DNA of 64,000 nucleotides, taken from assembly GCA_040080835.1 (NCBI GenBank), contig JBEBHP010000006.1, positions 62,001 through 126,000 of the forward strand, written 5' to 3'. The notes below the pieces were generated by a model. The model was given only the letters and a program-made list of their open reading frames with translations, was not told the DNA's origin and did no database searches. This document shows, in pieces, positions 32,909 to 41,655 of the stretch. The translations under genes were made by a program, and so were the position numbers. Position 1 is the stretch's first letter. Each line of letters opens with the position of its first letter. This DNA comes from SZUA-430 sp040080835 (lineage in GTDB: Bacteria; Pseudomonadota; Alphaproteobacteria; Micropepsales; Micropepsaceae).

Positions 32909-33976
32909 CTACGGCGTCAGGTCGCGTCCAACATTGATGGACACGTTGTTGCCAACCGCAGTAGCGGTAGAGCTGACCCATGGGGACGGAACCTGGATTA
33001 CGTTGCCAGGGTTGCCTTCCGTTGGTGACAGCGTCGCCGTCGTCAGCTGCCGCATGTGATCGTAACCATCCGCTGACACGCCAGTCACCTTCGACGTCGC
33101 CGTGACATTCGCCAGTGCAAACTGGGTGATGTCGCCGATGACGACGTGGTTGCTCAGGCGGTCCCTGCAACCCGTGTTGCAGGTCGATCCGCCGTCAACG
33201 TCAGACGCCAGATTGACCGACAGGTTATTCGCAACTGCCGTCGCCGAACTGTCGACGCTGGCGTTACGGATGGCTTCGACAACCGACTTGGCTTCGATAT
33301 CGGCCTTCGTGAGCACGCCCAGCACTGCGCCGAGTGTAAACAGTCCAGCGATATCGGTGTGCAGGTTGCCATCGGCTGCGCCACCATATCCGCCGCCTTC
33401 ATAACCACCGTTCAGGCCAGAAGCCGGAAGGGAAGCCGAGAAGGCTTGCATGTCGAAGCCATAGTCGCAGCTCGACTCGCACGAAAAACGGTGATCCTTC
33501 ACGTTGGCAACGAACTGGCCATCGTGCAGGAAAATTGGCACGTCAGTCGTGATTGACTGGTTGTTGCCAACCGCCGTCGCGCTGCTGAGCACGATCGGAA
33601 GCTCGATACGAGCGTCGAGGGACTTCAGGCTGACCCTCGGTCCGCCTCTCGAATTCTCGTCGTAGCCGTGCTCGCCACCATCATCGCCACCTGGTCCGCC
33701 ATGCATGTCTGGACGGATCGGGTTGTTGTAAATATGGCTGACATAGGAGCTGGCCTTCACGTCGCCAAGGAAGATCTGCAGCTTCTCGATTTGTACGAGG
33801 CCTGTAGATTCCACATCCACATTGACATCGACATCAATGTCCGTGTGCTGCTTGGTGTCGTTTTTCCAGTTCCATTCGACATTGTCGAATGCCATGGCCG
33901 GAGACACGGCCACCGCACCCATCGCAAGGACTCCAAGGCTGGCAGCCATGGCCCTTACGTTTTTAAGTGTTTTCAT
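32909..33976 (-). CDS. hfaD: HfaD-like holdfast anchor protein
   Basis: This 355-residue protein has a signal peptide of about 29 residues (ending SPAMA). The mature part has many short strands and repeated motifs of the form (S)(S/T)ATAV(G/A)NN with SI or SV: SATAVGNNQSITTD, SSATAVANNLSVNLASD, STATAVGNNVSINVGRD. Such Asn/Ala/Gly repeats are typical of HfaD and recall curlin motifs. In Caulobacter, HfaD is a surface protein that anchors the holdfast and needs HfaB. The ATG overlaps the hfaB TGA by four bases. The middle (about residues 90-110) is Gly/Asp-rich. Confidence 0.65.
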   Translation of the reverse strand: MKTLKNVRAMAASLGVLAMGAVAVSPAMAFDNVEWNWKNDTKQHTDIDVDVNVDVESTGLVQIEKLQIFLGDVKASSYVSHIYNNPIRPDMHGGPGGDDGGEHGYDENSRGGPRVSLKSLDARIELPIVLSSATAVGNNQSITTDVPIFLHDGQFVANVKDHRFSCESSCDYGFDMQAFSASLPASGLNGGYEGGGYGGAADGNLHTDIAGLFTLGAVLGVLTKADIEAKSVVEAIRNASVDSSATAVANNLSVNLASDVDGGSTCNTGCRDRLSNHVVIGDITQFALANVTATSKVTGVSADGYDHMRQLTTATLSPTEGNPGNVIQVPSPWVSSTATAVGNNVSINVGRDLTP

Positions 33977-34827
33977 TGCTTAGTCTCCCCGTTGGGTTTG
34001 AGCTGCTCGAGATAGGACGACATATGGTCGTTCTCTACGAGGGCGCAGCGAGATTCCCTCGGTAGATGGAGGAAGTCGGTCATGATCTGATAAACGGCCA
34101 TCTCGGCGACGGAACGAACGCCAAGCTGAAGAGGTTCGTTTCTCACATGACCGGCTTCAAGCTCGACGTAAGTTGAGTCAAAGAAGCGGAATACGTCCGC
34201 CTGGACTTCATATCCGTAGATTTGCTTCTGAAGCGACGAGACGTATGCGACCGAGAAATTCTTGGAATTCACGACGCGAAGGTCCATCGCAACGTTGACG
34301 ACAGCCGTTCTGGCACCGCCACCGATTCCTGCGACGCGCAAGCCTATGCCCCCGGTGACGATATTGTAGTTCAGTTCCGTCAGGGCGCCGACGATGATGA
34401 AGTCAGTCGCCGGAAGTTTCCCGAACATCTCTACCGGCCTGTTGAGCCTGCTCTGCTCGGCGAGTTTGACTTCAGCCAGGGGCAACCGCAGGTCATACCG
34501 TTCGACCAGCTGTGCCTTGCCCGTCTTGTATAGCGCGCTCATGACCATTTCGGCTGCGCCCTGTGTCAGATTGTTTCCGACCTTGTCGTAGTAAGCGACC
34601 TGTCCCGTCTTGTCGGAAATCTCCCCAACGGCAAACACGGGAAGGTTTGTGGCCGGAATCTTCTGCAGACCCCGCAGGCATTGACTGTACGGCGTATCGT
34701 TGCTGGTGACAGGATAACGGAACAGTGGCCGTACACCCGTTTTGTCACCTGGTGCCATATCTTCCACGCATGCGGAGAGAGAGACTGCGATCACACACGC
34801 TGCTGCAAGCTTTTTGACGTTTGACAT
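33973..34827 (-). CDS. hfaB: CsgG/HfaB family outer-membrane lipoprotein
   Basis: This 284-residue lipoprotein has the lipobox VSLSAC (Cys20). The CsgG core follows: LPVFAVGEISDKTG, LTQGAAEMVMSALYKTGKAQLVERYDLRLPLAEVKLAEQ, DFIIVGALTELNYNIVTGG and GARTAVVNVAMDLRVVNSKNFSVAYVSSLQKQIYGYEVQADVFRFF. CsgG forms the nonameric pore that secretes curli subunits; HfaB plays the equivalent role for HfaA and HfaD. AGGTGGGGCACG precedes the ATG. It leads a five-gene minus-strand run ending at 30952. Confidence 0.85.
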   Translation of the reverse strand: MSNVKKLAAACVIAVSLSACVEDMAPGDKTGVRPLFRYPVTSNDTPYSQCLRGLQKIPATNLPVFAVGEISDKTGQVAYYDKVGNNLTQGAAEMVMSALYKTGKAQLVERYDLRLPLAEVKLAEQSRLNRPVEMFGKLPATDFIIVGALTELNYNIVTGGIGLRVAGIGGGARTAVVNVAMDLRVVNSKNFSVAYVSSLQKQIYGYEVQADVFRFFDSTYVELEAGHVRNEPLQLGVRSVAEMAVYQIMTDFLHLPRESRCALVENDHMSSYLEQLKPNGETKQ

Positions 34828-35171
34828 CGTGCCCCACCTGAAAAGTCCTTGTGCGAATGCACTTCAGTTTCGCTGCCGAAACCGACCTTTAAGTAACGAT
34901 GACTTGAGCAGGATGCAGTGGCTCTGAAGGAGATTTCACTGACGCATACGCGCGAAACATAACCAACGCGCAACGCACATCCCCTTTAAGCGCTGCAACG
35001 AAACGGGGGGACATCTCATTCAAAGGGGTGAGTAAATGCACTCTTTGGTAGCTGACATCAAACGTCTGATCCAAAGGGGTCAGCACATGACAGAACGAAA
35101 TCCGGTCGGCGCCGCGCAGCAGCACGCGCGGCGACTGGCACGAGTACGATGCATCGAAGTTGTTGCCGACG
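34828..35171. promoter_or_regulatory. Control region of the hfaB operon with repeated AAAGGG boxes
   Basis: This 344-bp stretch has no gene. Four related boxes lie within 110 bp: CTTAAAGGGG (minus strand, 34981-34990), AAACGGGGGG (35001-35010), CAAAGGGGTGAG (35021-35032) and CAAAGGGGTCAG (35072-35083). The last two are 51 bp apart and share the form CAAAGGGGTSAG. They are plausible binding sites for the LuxR-type regulator encoded next door. A -35/-10 pair for hfaB is not clear. Confidence 0.45.
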
Positions 35172-35933
35172 CTATTGCAGCGTGTTCTTGCCGTCAAAGT
35201 GACCGTTCAGCACCCGCCCAAGCGCAGCGCCTTCATTCGGTTTCAGATGATTCTGGATTGCCCAGATGGCGACCTGTGTACGGTTGCTCGCACCCAGCTT
35301 GCGCAGCACTGACTTCAGGTGAACTTTCACCGTAGCCTCTGTAATGCTGAGGAATTTTGCGATCAGCTTGTTGGTCTGCCCTGCAGCAAGACCCCTGACA
35401 ATTCCCATTTCCCGTTCCGACAGCTCAATATCGCCAACGCAGATGTGATGGGGATCAGTGACCTGGACACGCGACTGCAGCGACCCAAGAAAATTGGTGA
35501 CGAGGCTGGGGAACACTTTTTCACCCAGAACTGCAAGCTTGCACGACTCAACCAGAGCCTTTGACGAGATGCTTTTCAGCAGGTACCCGTCGGCGCCAGC
35601 CGCAAAGGCCTGTGACAACGTCTGGATTTCTGCATGGCACCCCATCACGATGACATTTGTCTGCGGGTGAAGACGTTTTAGTTCGGCGATTGTCTGAAGT
35701 CCGGCATCGAGATCAAGGATCACGAGATCAGGGCTTTCACCCGGCTTTTCCTGGGTGAGCGCCTCACGCAGGCAATTGCCTTCCGCGAGGATGCGAAAGT
35801 TGCTCGCCTCCAGTTGGCTCTTCAGTCCAGAACGCAGGATCGGCTGCAGGTCTATGATCCAGACGCCGGCGCAAGGATTGCCAGTTGCAATCGCACCACG
35901 ACCGCCTGTGTTGACTTCCGGCACGTATACCAT
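35172..35933 (-). CDS. Response regulator, REC plus LuxR DNA-binding domain
   Basis: This protein of about 253 residues is a NarL/FixJ-type regulator. The receiver domain spans about residues 23-140, with acidic Asp28 (IIDLQPILR), phosphoacceptor Asp74 (LVILDLDAG) and Lys in DGYLLKSISS. The LuxR helix-turn-helix occupies about 170-230: LSEREMGIVRGLAAGQTNKLIAKFLSITEATVKVHLKSVLRKLGASNRTQVAIWA. The ATG at 35933 follows GAGG too closely; GTG 35924 has better spacing and may be the true start. No histidine kinase is adjacent. It is a likely regulator of the hfaB operon that starts 344 bp downstream. Confidence 0.92.
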   Translation of the reverse strand: MVYVPEVNTGGRGAIATGNPCAGVWIIDLQPILRSGLKSQLEASNFRILAEGNCLREALTQEKPGESPDLVILDLDAGLQTIAELKRLHPQTNVIVMGCHAEIQTLSQAFAAGADGYLLKSISSKALVESCKLAVLGEKVFPSLVTNFLGSLQSRVQVTDPHHICVGDIELSEREMGIVRGLAAGQTNKLIAKFLSITEATVKVHLKSVLRKLGASNRTQVAIWAIQNHLKPNEGAALGRVLNGHFDGKNTLQ

Positions 35934-36400
35934 CCCTCATTTGCACGGCTCATGATCGAGCGGAAGTTGGTCCCCGCAGGTGTCGGGGTGCGCCGCCCAT
36001 GCCGACAAACTGGCAAAGGTGACAGCGCCCGACATACTTAAAGGGTCCACCCATCGTCGTGTAAGAATTTATTCCATTCATGTGAAAATAAATAGTGGTT
36101 GATGTGCGCTGACCTAGATCAAGTGTGGTACGGACCTTTCGCGCCAATACCTTGTCGCATTAGTGTCAGTTTTGCACTGGATGGGTTGGCAGTGCTGCCC
36201 GTTGGGCATCGAAATCACCGGGAATTGCTGACTGAAAGGGCTACTCCCTTTAGCGTTCCGCGGGGCAAGCGGTCGGCCCGCAGGCTGAAAGTGGATACCG
36301 CCCGGCAATGACAGGCTCGAACGGTCACATCATAAGCGAGCTTTGATGTGGGGACGCGATGTGTAACGAGTTCCCAGTGCGGCATCGCTGCGGGACAAAC
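35934..36400. promoter_or_regulatory. Divergent control region between the LuxR regulator and a TPR gene
   Basis: This region has no gene. It holds two more AAAGGG elements: CTTAAAGGGTCCA near 36035-36047 and the inverted repeat AAAGGG-CTACT-CCCTTT at 36235-36251. It also has an FNR/FixK-like site at 36109-36122. The region between 36060 and 36100 is AT-rich, fitting promoters in one or both directions. Confidence 0.4.
36109..36122. promoter_or_regulatory. Possible FNR/FixK-type site
   Basis: CTGACCTAGATCAA differs from the TTGAT-N4-ATCAA consensus family only in its first arm (CTGAC for TTGAT/TTGAC). It lies 176 bp upstream of the response regulator start and 279 bp upstream of the TPR gene start, so oxygen or nitric oxide control of either is possible. 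Confidence 0.35.
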
Positions 36401-37201
36401 ATGAAAAAGGCTTCGCTTGCTCTCTGTTCGGTCGTGATGGTGTTGCTGACGGCATTGCCGGCTTCCGCATCACGTCACAGGCGGGCACACACCGCAGAGG
36501 TTTCGACAGCGACATCGCGCGCGCAACCAGAACTGCTTTGCCAGGGCGGCGTCCTGGTCACGGCGGACGATCAGATACGTGGCTGCACAGCTCTGGTGGG
36601 ACGAAGGCTGTCGCGGGCAAAAAAGTCGGTCGCCTTCTACAATCGCGGAAACGCGCTCATGAGAAAGACAAGGGTTGTGGATGCGATCGCGGACTTTTCG
36701 TCTGCTCTGTCCCTGAATCCTGAATATGCACAGGCGCTGTTCAACCGTGGCATCGCCTATCTGATCGTGTCGGACAAGAGCGCAGCCTTCAGGGACGTGA
36801 ATGCGTATCTGGCACTGGTGCCGGAAGATGCGGACGCGCTTGCGACGCGAGGCGCGATTTATCTCGCAAAAAACAAGCTCGATTTGGCCGGGCCGGACTT
36901 TGACCGGGCGCTCGCGCGCAATCCCGCGCAGCAGGTGGCGCTCGTGAACCGTGGTCACATCAGGCTGCGCTCACAGCGTTTTGCCGAGGCCCTGTCAGAT
37001 TATGAGGCGGCGCTGGTGTTGAATCCGGAAAACGCCGAAGCGCTGTTCGGACGAGGCGTCGTGCGGATCGCAACCGGCCATCGCACCGAAGGTGACTCAG
37101 ATATTGCCACCGCTGAAGTGGCAGACCAGGGCGTCACAAGCAGGGTTGCAGCACTCGGCGTGACGGCCGTGAGCCAGCCTGCACCGCAAGCCAGTCCTTG
37201 A
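36401..37201 (+). CDS. Exported TPR-repeat protein (C)
   Basis: This 266-residue protein has a signal peptide of about 23 residues (MKKASLALCS..., ending ASA). Its mature N terminus shares with TPR protein B a Cys-containing block (LCQGGVLVTADDQIRGCTALVG). TPR units follow: VAFYNRGNALMRKTRVVDAIADFSSALSLNPE, AQALFNRGIAYL, ALVNRGHIRLRSQRFAEALSDYEAALVLNPE. The ATG at 36401 is chosen because the signal peptide begins there; the frame runs 14 codons further upstream. It is transcribed away from the hfa locus but is clearly related to its TPR proteins. Confidence 0.85.
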   Translation: MKKASLALCSVVMVLLTALPASASRHRRAHTAEVSTATSRAQPELLCQGGVLVTADDQIRGCTALVGRRLSRAKKSVAFYNRGNALMRKTRVVDAIADFSSALSLNPEYAQALFNRGIAYLIVSDKSAAFRDVNAYLALVPEDADALATRGAIYLAKNKLDLAGPDFDRALARNPAQQVALVNRGHIRLRSQRFAEALSDYEAALVLNPENAEALFGRGVVRIATGHRTEGDSDIATAEVADQGVTSRVAALGVTAVSQPAPQASP

Positions 37202-37202
37202 G

Positions 37203-38825
37203 CTAAAACGCCAACTGAAGCCTCAGCGCAACCGCGTCATAGTCCTGCCCGATCTGGACACCATCGGGGGGTGTCGAAGGCGATGCACCGAAAGGTGTCA
37301 GGTTGCCAACGCCCGCAGGGTTGAACCGGTTCACATCCACCATGAAGTAGTTCAGCGTGGCCCGCAGGTTCGGGTTCAGGTACCAGTTCAGGCCAAGCGT
37401 CCAGATGTCCTGCTCGCCGCCACGGATCGAATCTGCCGCCGCAGCGGCGCCAGCGATACCGTCATGAAAGTTCAGGTCGACATGGCTGAACCGGGCGGCC
37501 AGTTCAAAGGCACCAAAACCACTACCGCTTTCGACAGGTGATGACGGCTTGATCGCGGCAAATGCCGCCGCGCTGCTGTTGTACTTGCGGCTTTCGCCCG
37601 TGAGCGCCCAGGCAGCCTCGGCATACCAGCCCGAGAAATCTGGATTGGCAAGGCCGGTCGAGGCGTGTCTGTCGACGCCATAGTTGAAGTACTCACCCTG
37701 GAAGAAGAGGCTGCTCACCCGGATGGCGGCCTCGAGCCCGCCGGCATAGGCGCTATTGGCATCAATGTTGCCGGTATCAATCAGGCGTGTGCTGTCGACG
37801 CGCAGTTCCGGCCGGTCCCGAAAGCGGACGCCGTACCTTGCAGAAGTCGAAAGCGATCCCAGGTCAGCAGGTTCAAGGAGCCAGCTGAGATTTGCGCCCA
37901 CATGCAGGTCAACATCTTCATCTTCGATAAGGCGTGAAGCAACCCGCGTGACAACAGCTGTTTGTTCGTCAGCAGTTTCCGCATCGCCCGCTGTGCCCCC
38001 TGTCAGAAACGCCGAGGCAAACCACACGCTTCCGCTTCCCTTGATGCCAATCGCATAGCGGCCGTCGCCACCGGCAAGCGCGCGCGAGAGTTCGGCGGGA
38101 CTTGCACGTTCGATGAACATGGTTTCATCGGACGCAACACCGTCATCGAGGTTGGCATTCGGCGCGAGCGCTCCCGCCTGGATGACCAGCGGGCCAAAGC
38201 CCGCATAACTGACCCATGCTTCGTGCAGGCGCGCAGGACCTTCGGTGCCGCTGCCTCCAAATTCGTAGACCAGCTTGTAGTTGAAGTCGCCCCACGCCTT
38301 GCCTTCCATGCCAATCTGGGCACGTCGGAAATTTGCGCCATCTGAAAACTCCCTGGCCGAATTCACTTCCCGGCCACCCGAACCCTGTGAACCCCGTCGG
38401 AAATCGGACGCGAGCGGACCGGCGTTGTCCTGGATGTGCTCCGCAACGTCAACCTGAGCCCTGCCTCTCAGGGACATCGAGAATTTGCCGTCAGCGCTTT
38501 GTATCGTCGGACGGATGTTGGAAATGACAACGCTCGGGTTTGCCTTTGCTTTGGCTGCGTCGCTGGCAATCTGCTCCTTCAGGGAGTCGAGTTCTGATTT
38601 CGAAGCCGGCGCTCCGCCTTCAGTTCGAGGCTCGCCGCCAAGCCGCGACCGCAGCCGCTCGATTTCCTGCTTTTGCGCTTCGATCTGTTGCTGCTGGTTT
38701 TCAAGCTGCTTTTGCATCTGGTCAATGCGTTCGATGATCTTCGCATTGTCAGCATAGGCGGCGGTGGCGGACGCGCTTGCAATCGCAACTACGGACGCCA
38801 GGGAAGCGAGCTTCGCAGTATTCAA
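37203..38825 (-). CDS. O/P-type outer-membrane porin with coiled coil (first)
   Basis: This 540-residue porin resembles the phosphate-selective porin O/P family. It has a signal peptide (about 1-25, ending AAYA), then a coiled coil (IIERIDQMQKQLENQQQQIEAQKQEIERLRSRL, about 30-62) and a barrel of alternating strands starting near FSMSLRGRAQVDVAEHI and closing with the C-terminal Phe of LRLQLAF. The TTG start at 38825 is preferred because GGAGGGG lies 8 bases before it. Coiled coils here probably trimerise and reach the peptidoglycan. The solute is unknown, and the name does not prove phosphate transport. A second such porin lies at 59173. Confidence 0.88.
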   Translation of the reverse strand: MNTAKLASLASVVAIASASATAAYADNAKIIERIDQMQKQLENQQQQIEAQKQEIERLRSRLGGEPRTEGGAPASKSELDSLKEQIASDAAKAKANPSVVISNIRPTIQSADGKFSMSLRGRAQVDVAEHIQDNAGPLASDFRRGSQGSGGREVNSAREFSDGANFRRAQIGMEGKAWGDFNYKLVYEFGGSGTEGPARLHEAWVSYAGFGPLVIQAGALAPNANLDDGVASDETMFIERASPAELSRALAGGDGRYAIGIKGSGSVWFASAFLTGGTAGDAETADEQTAVVTRVASRLIEDEDVDLHVGANLSWLLEPADLGSLSTSARYGVRFRDRPELRVDSTRLIDTGNIDANSAYAGGLEAAIRVSSLFFQGEYFNYGVDRHASTGLANPDFSGWYAEAAWALTGESRKYNSSAAAFAAIKPSSPVESGSGFGAFELAARFSHVDLNFHDGIAGAAAAADSIRGGEQDIWTLGLNWYLNPNLRATLNYFMVDVNRFNPAGVGNLTPFGASPSTPPDGVQIGQDYDAVALRLQLAF

Positions 38826-38973
38826 GTGAATTCCCCTCCGCACCGTGAGTCGGTCAAAGGGGAGAATAGTCAATCGAAGTCTGGTCCAACCGCCCTCGGC
38901 GCTGATTGCGGGCCGGATGTGGCTTCCGGCGCACGCAATAGCGAAACGCGTCGCTCAGTTAATGAGGCTGGGC

Positions 38974-40935
38974 CTACCAGCCTCGACCAGGTGCGAACGA
39001 TATGCGCCGCACTTCATGGATGGCATTTGGCGCGACTTCACCCTCAACGAGTTCATATCCCATCAGCGCAAATGTGCGTCCGCCCATGAAGATCGGTCGG
39101 GAATTGCCATACCAGTCCACGCAGGAAGCCTGGCAGCGATCGTCGACAACCGATTTGCCCTTTGCGCCAAGTTCACCCAATGGAGAAAACTGCCGGTAGG
39201 CCCGCCTGATGAATACGACGGCGGCTGAACTTTCTTCCAGCTGCTGATAACCTGGTCGGCCTGCGCGAGTGACGGGCAACCCAAGCAGTCCCGTTGTTCT
39301 GTCGCGCCGGTCATACCCGACCTCTGGCTTGAAGTAGAAGGCCTGGCTGCGCGTTTCACCTTGTGCCGCACCCTGCATGGTGTAGCGGTCACCGATATGG
39401 GGAGTGTAACCGTCCGTCAGCTCGATGGCCCGGAAGTGCAAATCTTTCCCGTCCGAACCGATCACGACCGCATCCCGTCCCATCGCCTCGATGCGGTCAA
39501 CACCGTGCTGCAGTGGAATGGTGGCGACTTGACCGTTGCGAACACCTGCAGCAACCAGCATCGAGCTTGAGGGCGACGTGCCCCAGCCGGCGCCATTGCC
39601 ATAAAGCACATAGTCTCCAACGAAGCGGTTCTGGAATGCATAGGTCTCGCGTGAAGGCGCAGGCAGGGGGCGATAGAATTGCGGCAGGGCTTCATTTCCG
39701 CCATCGCCAAAGGCACGCAGTGGCATCTGCAGAAGTGTCACCGACCCTTGCGAGAATTCGGGATTCCACATGGCATCGCCGCCTCCTCCTCCACGAACGA
39801 GAACGTTCAGCATGCCTTCATTCCAGTCTTCCCGGAACGAGAACTGGTCAGTCGGCGCGCCGCGGACGCCGATGGCGGATGGCGCACTTCTGTCCAGCGG
39901 CAAGCGGTACAAAAAGGCGCTTGGGCCTGTTTGCGGGCCCTGCTGTCCCCAACGGGCCTGGTTGACCCAGACATAGACGGCATGGGGCGACACATAGAAT
40001 GTACGCCCGGCAGGTCCCAGCACCGCCTTTGCACTGCAGTTCAGGACATAGGCCGTGAGATCACAATCGGTGACACTGTGAAGCGCTTCAACGGTCGTGG
40101 TCTGCTGGTCGGCATCCACTGGCATGTAGATGTCGGTCGCAGTGGCGGTCCTGCGGAACCCGGCAGGTGACGTCGAACCATTCCATCTGCGAACTGCCGG
40201 CATCCAGTCGAAATTGTCGGAAGCATTGTAGGGCAGGTACAAAGGCGAATAGATGATCAGGCGATTGCCGATGAGCCGGGACGCGTAGTTGCGTGACGAG
40301 TAATAGTCGTTTGACCGGATGTGATAGGCATCCTCGAACGAAAGGTCTCCATCGCTGTCGATATGAAAGCGGTTCACTTCCGTGCCGCCGCGTCCGTAAC
40401 TGTAGCCGATGACGATGACGCGGTCCCCCGCGACAAGCATTTCATCGTACCAGTCATTCTGTGGATTCACGCCGGGAGGAAATGCATTGATGGAGTCGAC
40501 TGGCTTCAGTTCTCCGTTGCGCGTGGAAACCGTAAACAAGCGGCCGCGGCGCAGGATGACAAGCATGTCGCCATGGTTCTTGACAATGCCGCCTTCATCG
40601 ACGCCCGCTTCCTGCGTGTTCGTGATGCCAGGTTCAGCCGCCGCTGGAGCTGCTGCAGCCGAGTCCCCCGCCGCCGGGGCCGGAGGTGCGGGCGAAGGCA
40701 CGGGCAAGTTTTCTCCGCCATATCCGCTGCGTGTCCGCCTTGCCTTCTGGATCCGTTTCAAAAACGCCTGCAGATCGCTGTCCGATCTGAATGCCGTCAG
40801 TGTCTTTTTGGCTGTGCTCGAATGTGGCCATGGCGAAGCGGCAGCGATCGGTACTGCGCTGGCGGTCAATGCCGCTGCCAGCCCCGTCGCCAGCGCAATG
40901 CGGAACAAGGCGATTGGTCTATTCGAAGGTGTCAT
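38974..40935 (-). CDS. Exported beta-propeller domain protein
   Basis: This 653-residue protein has a signal peptide (about 1-33, ending AAA) and a Pro/Ala-rich linker (about 77-103). A C-terminal-type beta-propeller domain opens with TNTQEAGVDEGGIVKNHGDMLVILRRGRLFTVST, the hallmark of the PF09826-like propeller family. Repeated strands follow (MLVAGDRVIVIGYSYG, RLIGNRLIIYSPLYLP, RFVGDYVLYGNGAGWG). No enzymatic motif is seen. Members are extracytoplasmic and of unknown role. The last ten or so residues (SFAPGRGW) have no sorting signal that I recognise. Confidence 0.85.
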   Translation of the reverse strand: MTPSNRPIALFRIALATGLAAALTASAVPIAAASPWPHSSTAKKTLTAFRSDSDLQAFLKRIQKARRTRSGYGGENLPVPSPAPPAPAAGDSAAAAPAAAEPGITNTQEAGVDEGGIVKNHGDMLVILRRGRLFTVSTRNGELKPVDSINAFPPGVNPQNDWYDEMLVAGDRVIVIGYSYGRGGTEVNRFHIDSDGDLSFEDAYHIRSNDYYSSRNYASRLIGNRLIIYSPLYLPYNASDNFDWMPAVRRWNGSTSPAGFRRTATATDIYMPVDADQQTTTVEALHSVTDCDLTAYVLNCSAKAVLGPAGRTFYVSPHAVYVWVNQARWGQQGPQTGPSAFLYRLPLDRSAPSAIGVRGAPTDQFSFREDWNEGMLNVLVRGGGGGDAMWNPEFSQGSVTLLQMPLRAFGDGGNEALPQFYRPLPAPSRETYAFQNRFVGDYVLYGNGAGWGTSPSSSMLVAAGVRNGQVATIPLQHGVDRIEAMGRDAVVIGSDGKDLHFRAIELTDGYTPHIGDRYTMQGAAQGETRSQAFYFKPEVGYDRRDRTTGLLGLPVTRAGRPGYQQLEESSAAVVFIRRAYRQFSPLGELGAKGKSVVDDRCQASCVDWYGNSRPIFMGGRTFALMGYELVEGEVAPNAIHEVRRISFAPGRGW

Positions 40936-41033
40936 GTTGGTCTCCCTTGGGTCCTGGGAGCGAAGGCTGGTCAGGAATTCGGGCAGAACTGTGACTGCCG
41001 CGTGACCAATGGCACAGCTTTGTGCGCCAAAAT

Positions 41034-41064
41034 GAAGCGCGCCGCGTATGACGCAGCGCGCTTC
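41034..41064 (-). terminator. Hairpin after the small secreted protein gene
   Basis: A 13-bp stem (GAAGCGCGC core; one G-U pair) with a 5-base loop ends at 41034 on the minus strand and is followed by ATTTTG. The T-run is short, but the stem is strong, and it sits 10 bp after the stop of the gene at 41074. Confidence 0.6.
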
Positions 41065-41073
41065 GTATTCAGT

Positions 41074-41277
41074 TTACTTCGCTGCAGGCTTTGCGCAGGT
41101 GAAATGGATATTTCCCTTGCGGTCGAAGACCTGCGTCAGCACTTGCGGGGCTGCGCACTTCGGCGGCTGCCATGTGGCGCTCTGCAGGAGCCCGATCAGG
41201 AAATTATCGGCCTGGGCGCTTGAAGCCATCGTGGCAACGGTCAGTGCAATTGCAACTGCGGTCAAAGTCTTTTTCAT
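41074..41277 (-). CDS. Small exported protein of 67 residues
   Basis: The frame starts at an ATG preceded by GGAGATCAAC. The product has a clear signal peptide (MKKTLTAVAIALTVATMASSAQA) and a mature part of about 43 residues with two cysteines (PKCAAP and HFTCAK) that could form one disulfide. A strong hairpin lies just after the stop. The family is not recognised. Good ribosome binding site, signal peptide and terminator make it a convincing small gene. Confidence 0.75.
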   Translation of the reverse strand: MKKTLTAVAIALTVATMASSAQADNFLIGLLQSATWQPPKCAAPQVLTQVFDRKGNIHFTCAKPAAK

Positions 41278-41655
41278 GTTGATCTCCACCATTGATCAGG
41301 TTTTGCGGATGATTATTTTTGAGGGACGTTGCTCGCCGCCCGGATCCGCATCGTTGCGAATGAAGTGCAACAGCGCTTCACTCACCAATTGCTGCAGTTG
41401 CTAACGCAGCCGAGTCAGCGATGCAAGCATGCACGTCGGCGGCATGACAAAACGCCGCGAACATTCCGAATTCGCGCGCTTTCCATCCACAAGTTTTCGG
41501 CAGGGTCGAAGAATTTTCAACCCGCAGTGGGCGCAGTGAATGATGATGAACAGAAAGCAATGTTGCCCGCGAATCAGTTACAGCAAGTTCATGGTCGTAA
41601 ATCGAACAACGCAAGCTGGTGCTGTCGCCGTTGAATTTTCATAGTGTCACTATAA
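41278..41655. other. Intergenic stretch without a recognisable gene
   Basis: This 378-bp stretch lies between two minus-strand genes. Open frames of 70-100 codons exist on both strands, but they lack ribosome binding sites and protein-like composition. It should contain the promoter of the gene at 41074; AT-rich bases near 41300-41320 are the only hint. Confidence 0.4.

Noticed and set aside
35136..35153. TGGCACG followed by TGC, considered as a sigma-54 promoter
   Set aside because: The downstream TTGC element is missing and the spacing is wrong, and the orientation points away from hfaB.
41329..41634. 101-codon plus-strand frame in the gap before the aminopeptidase gene
   Set aside because: No ribosome binding site; Arg/Gln/His-rich composition; both neighbours are on the other strand.
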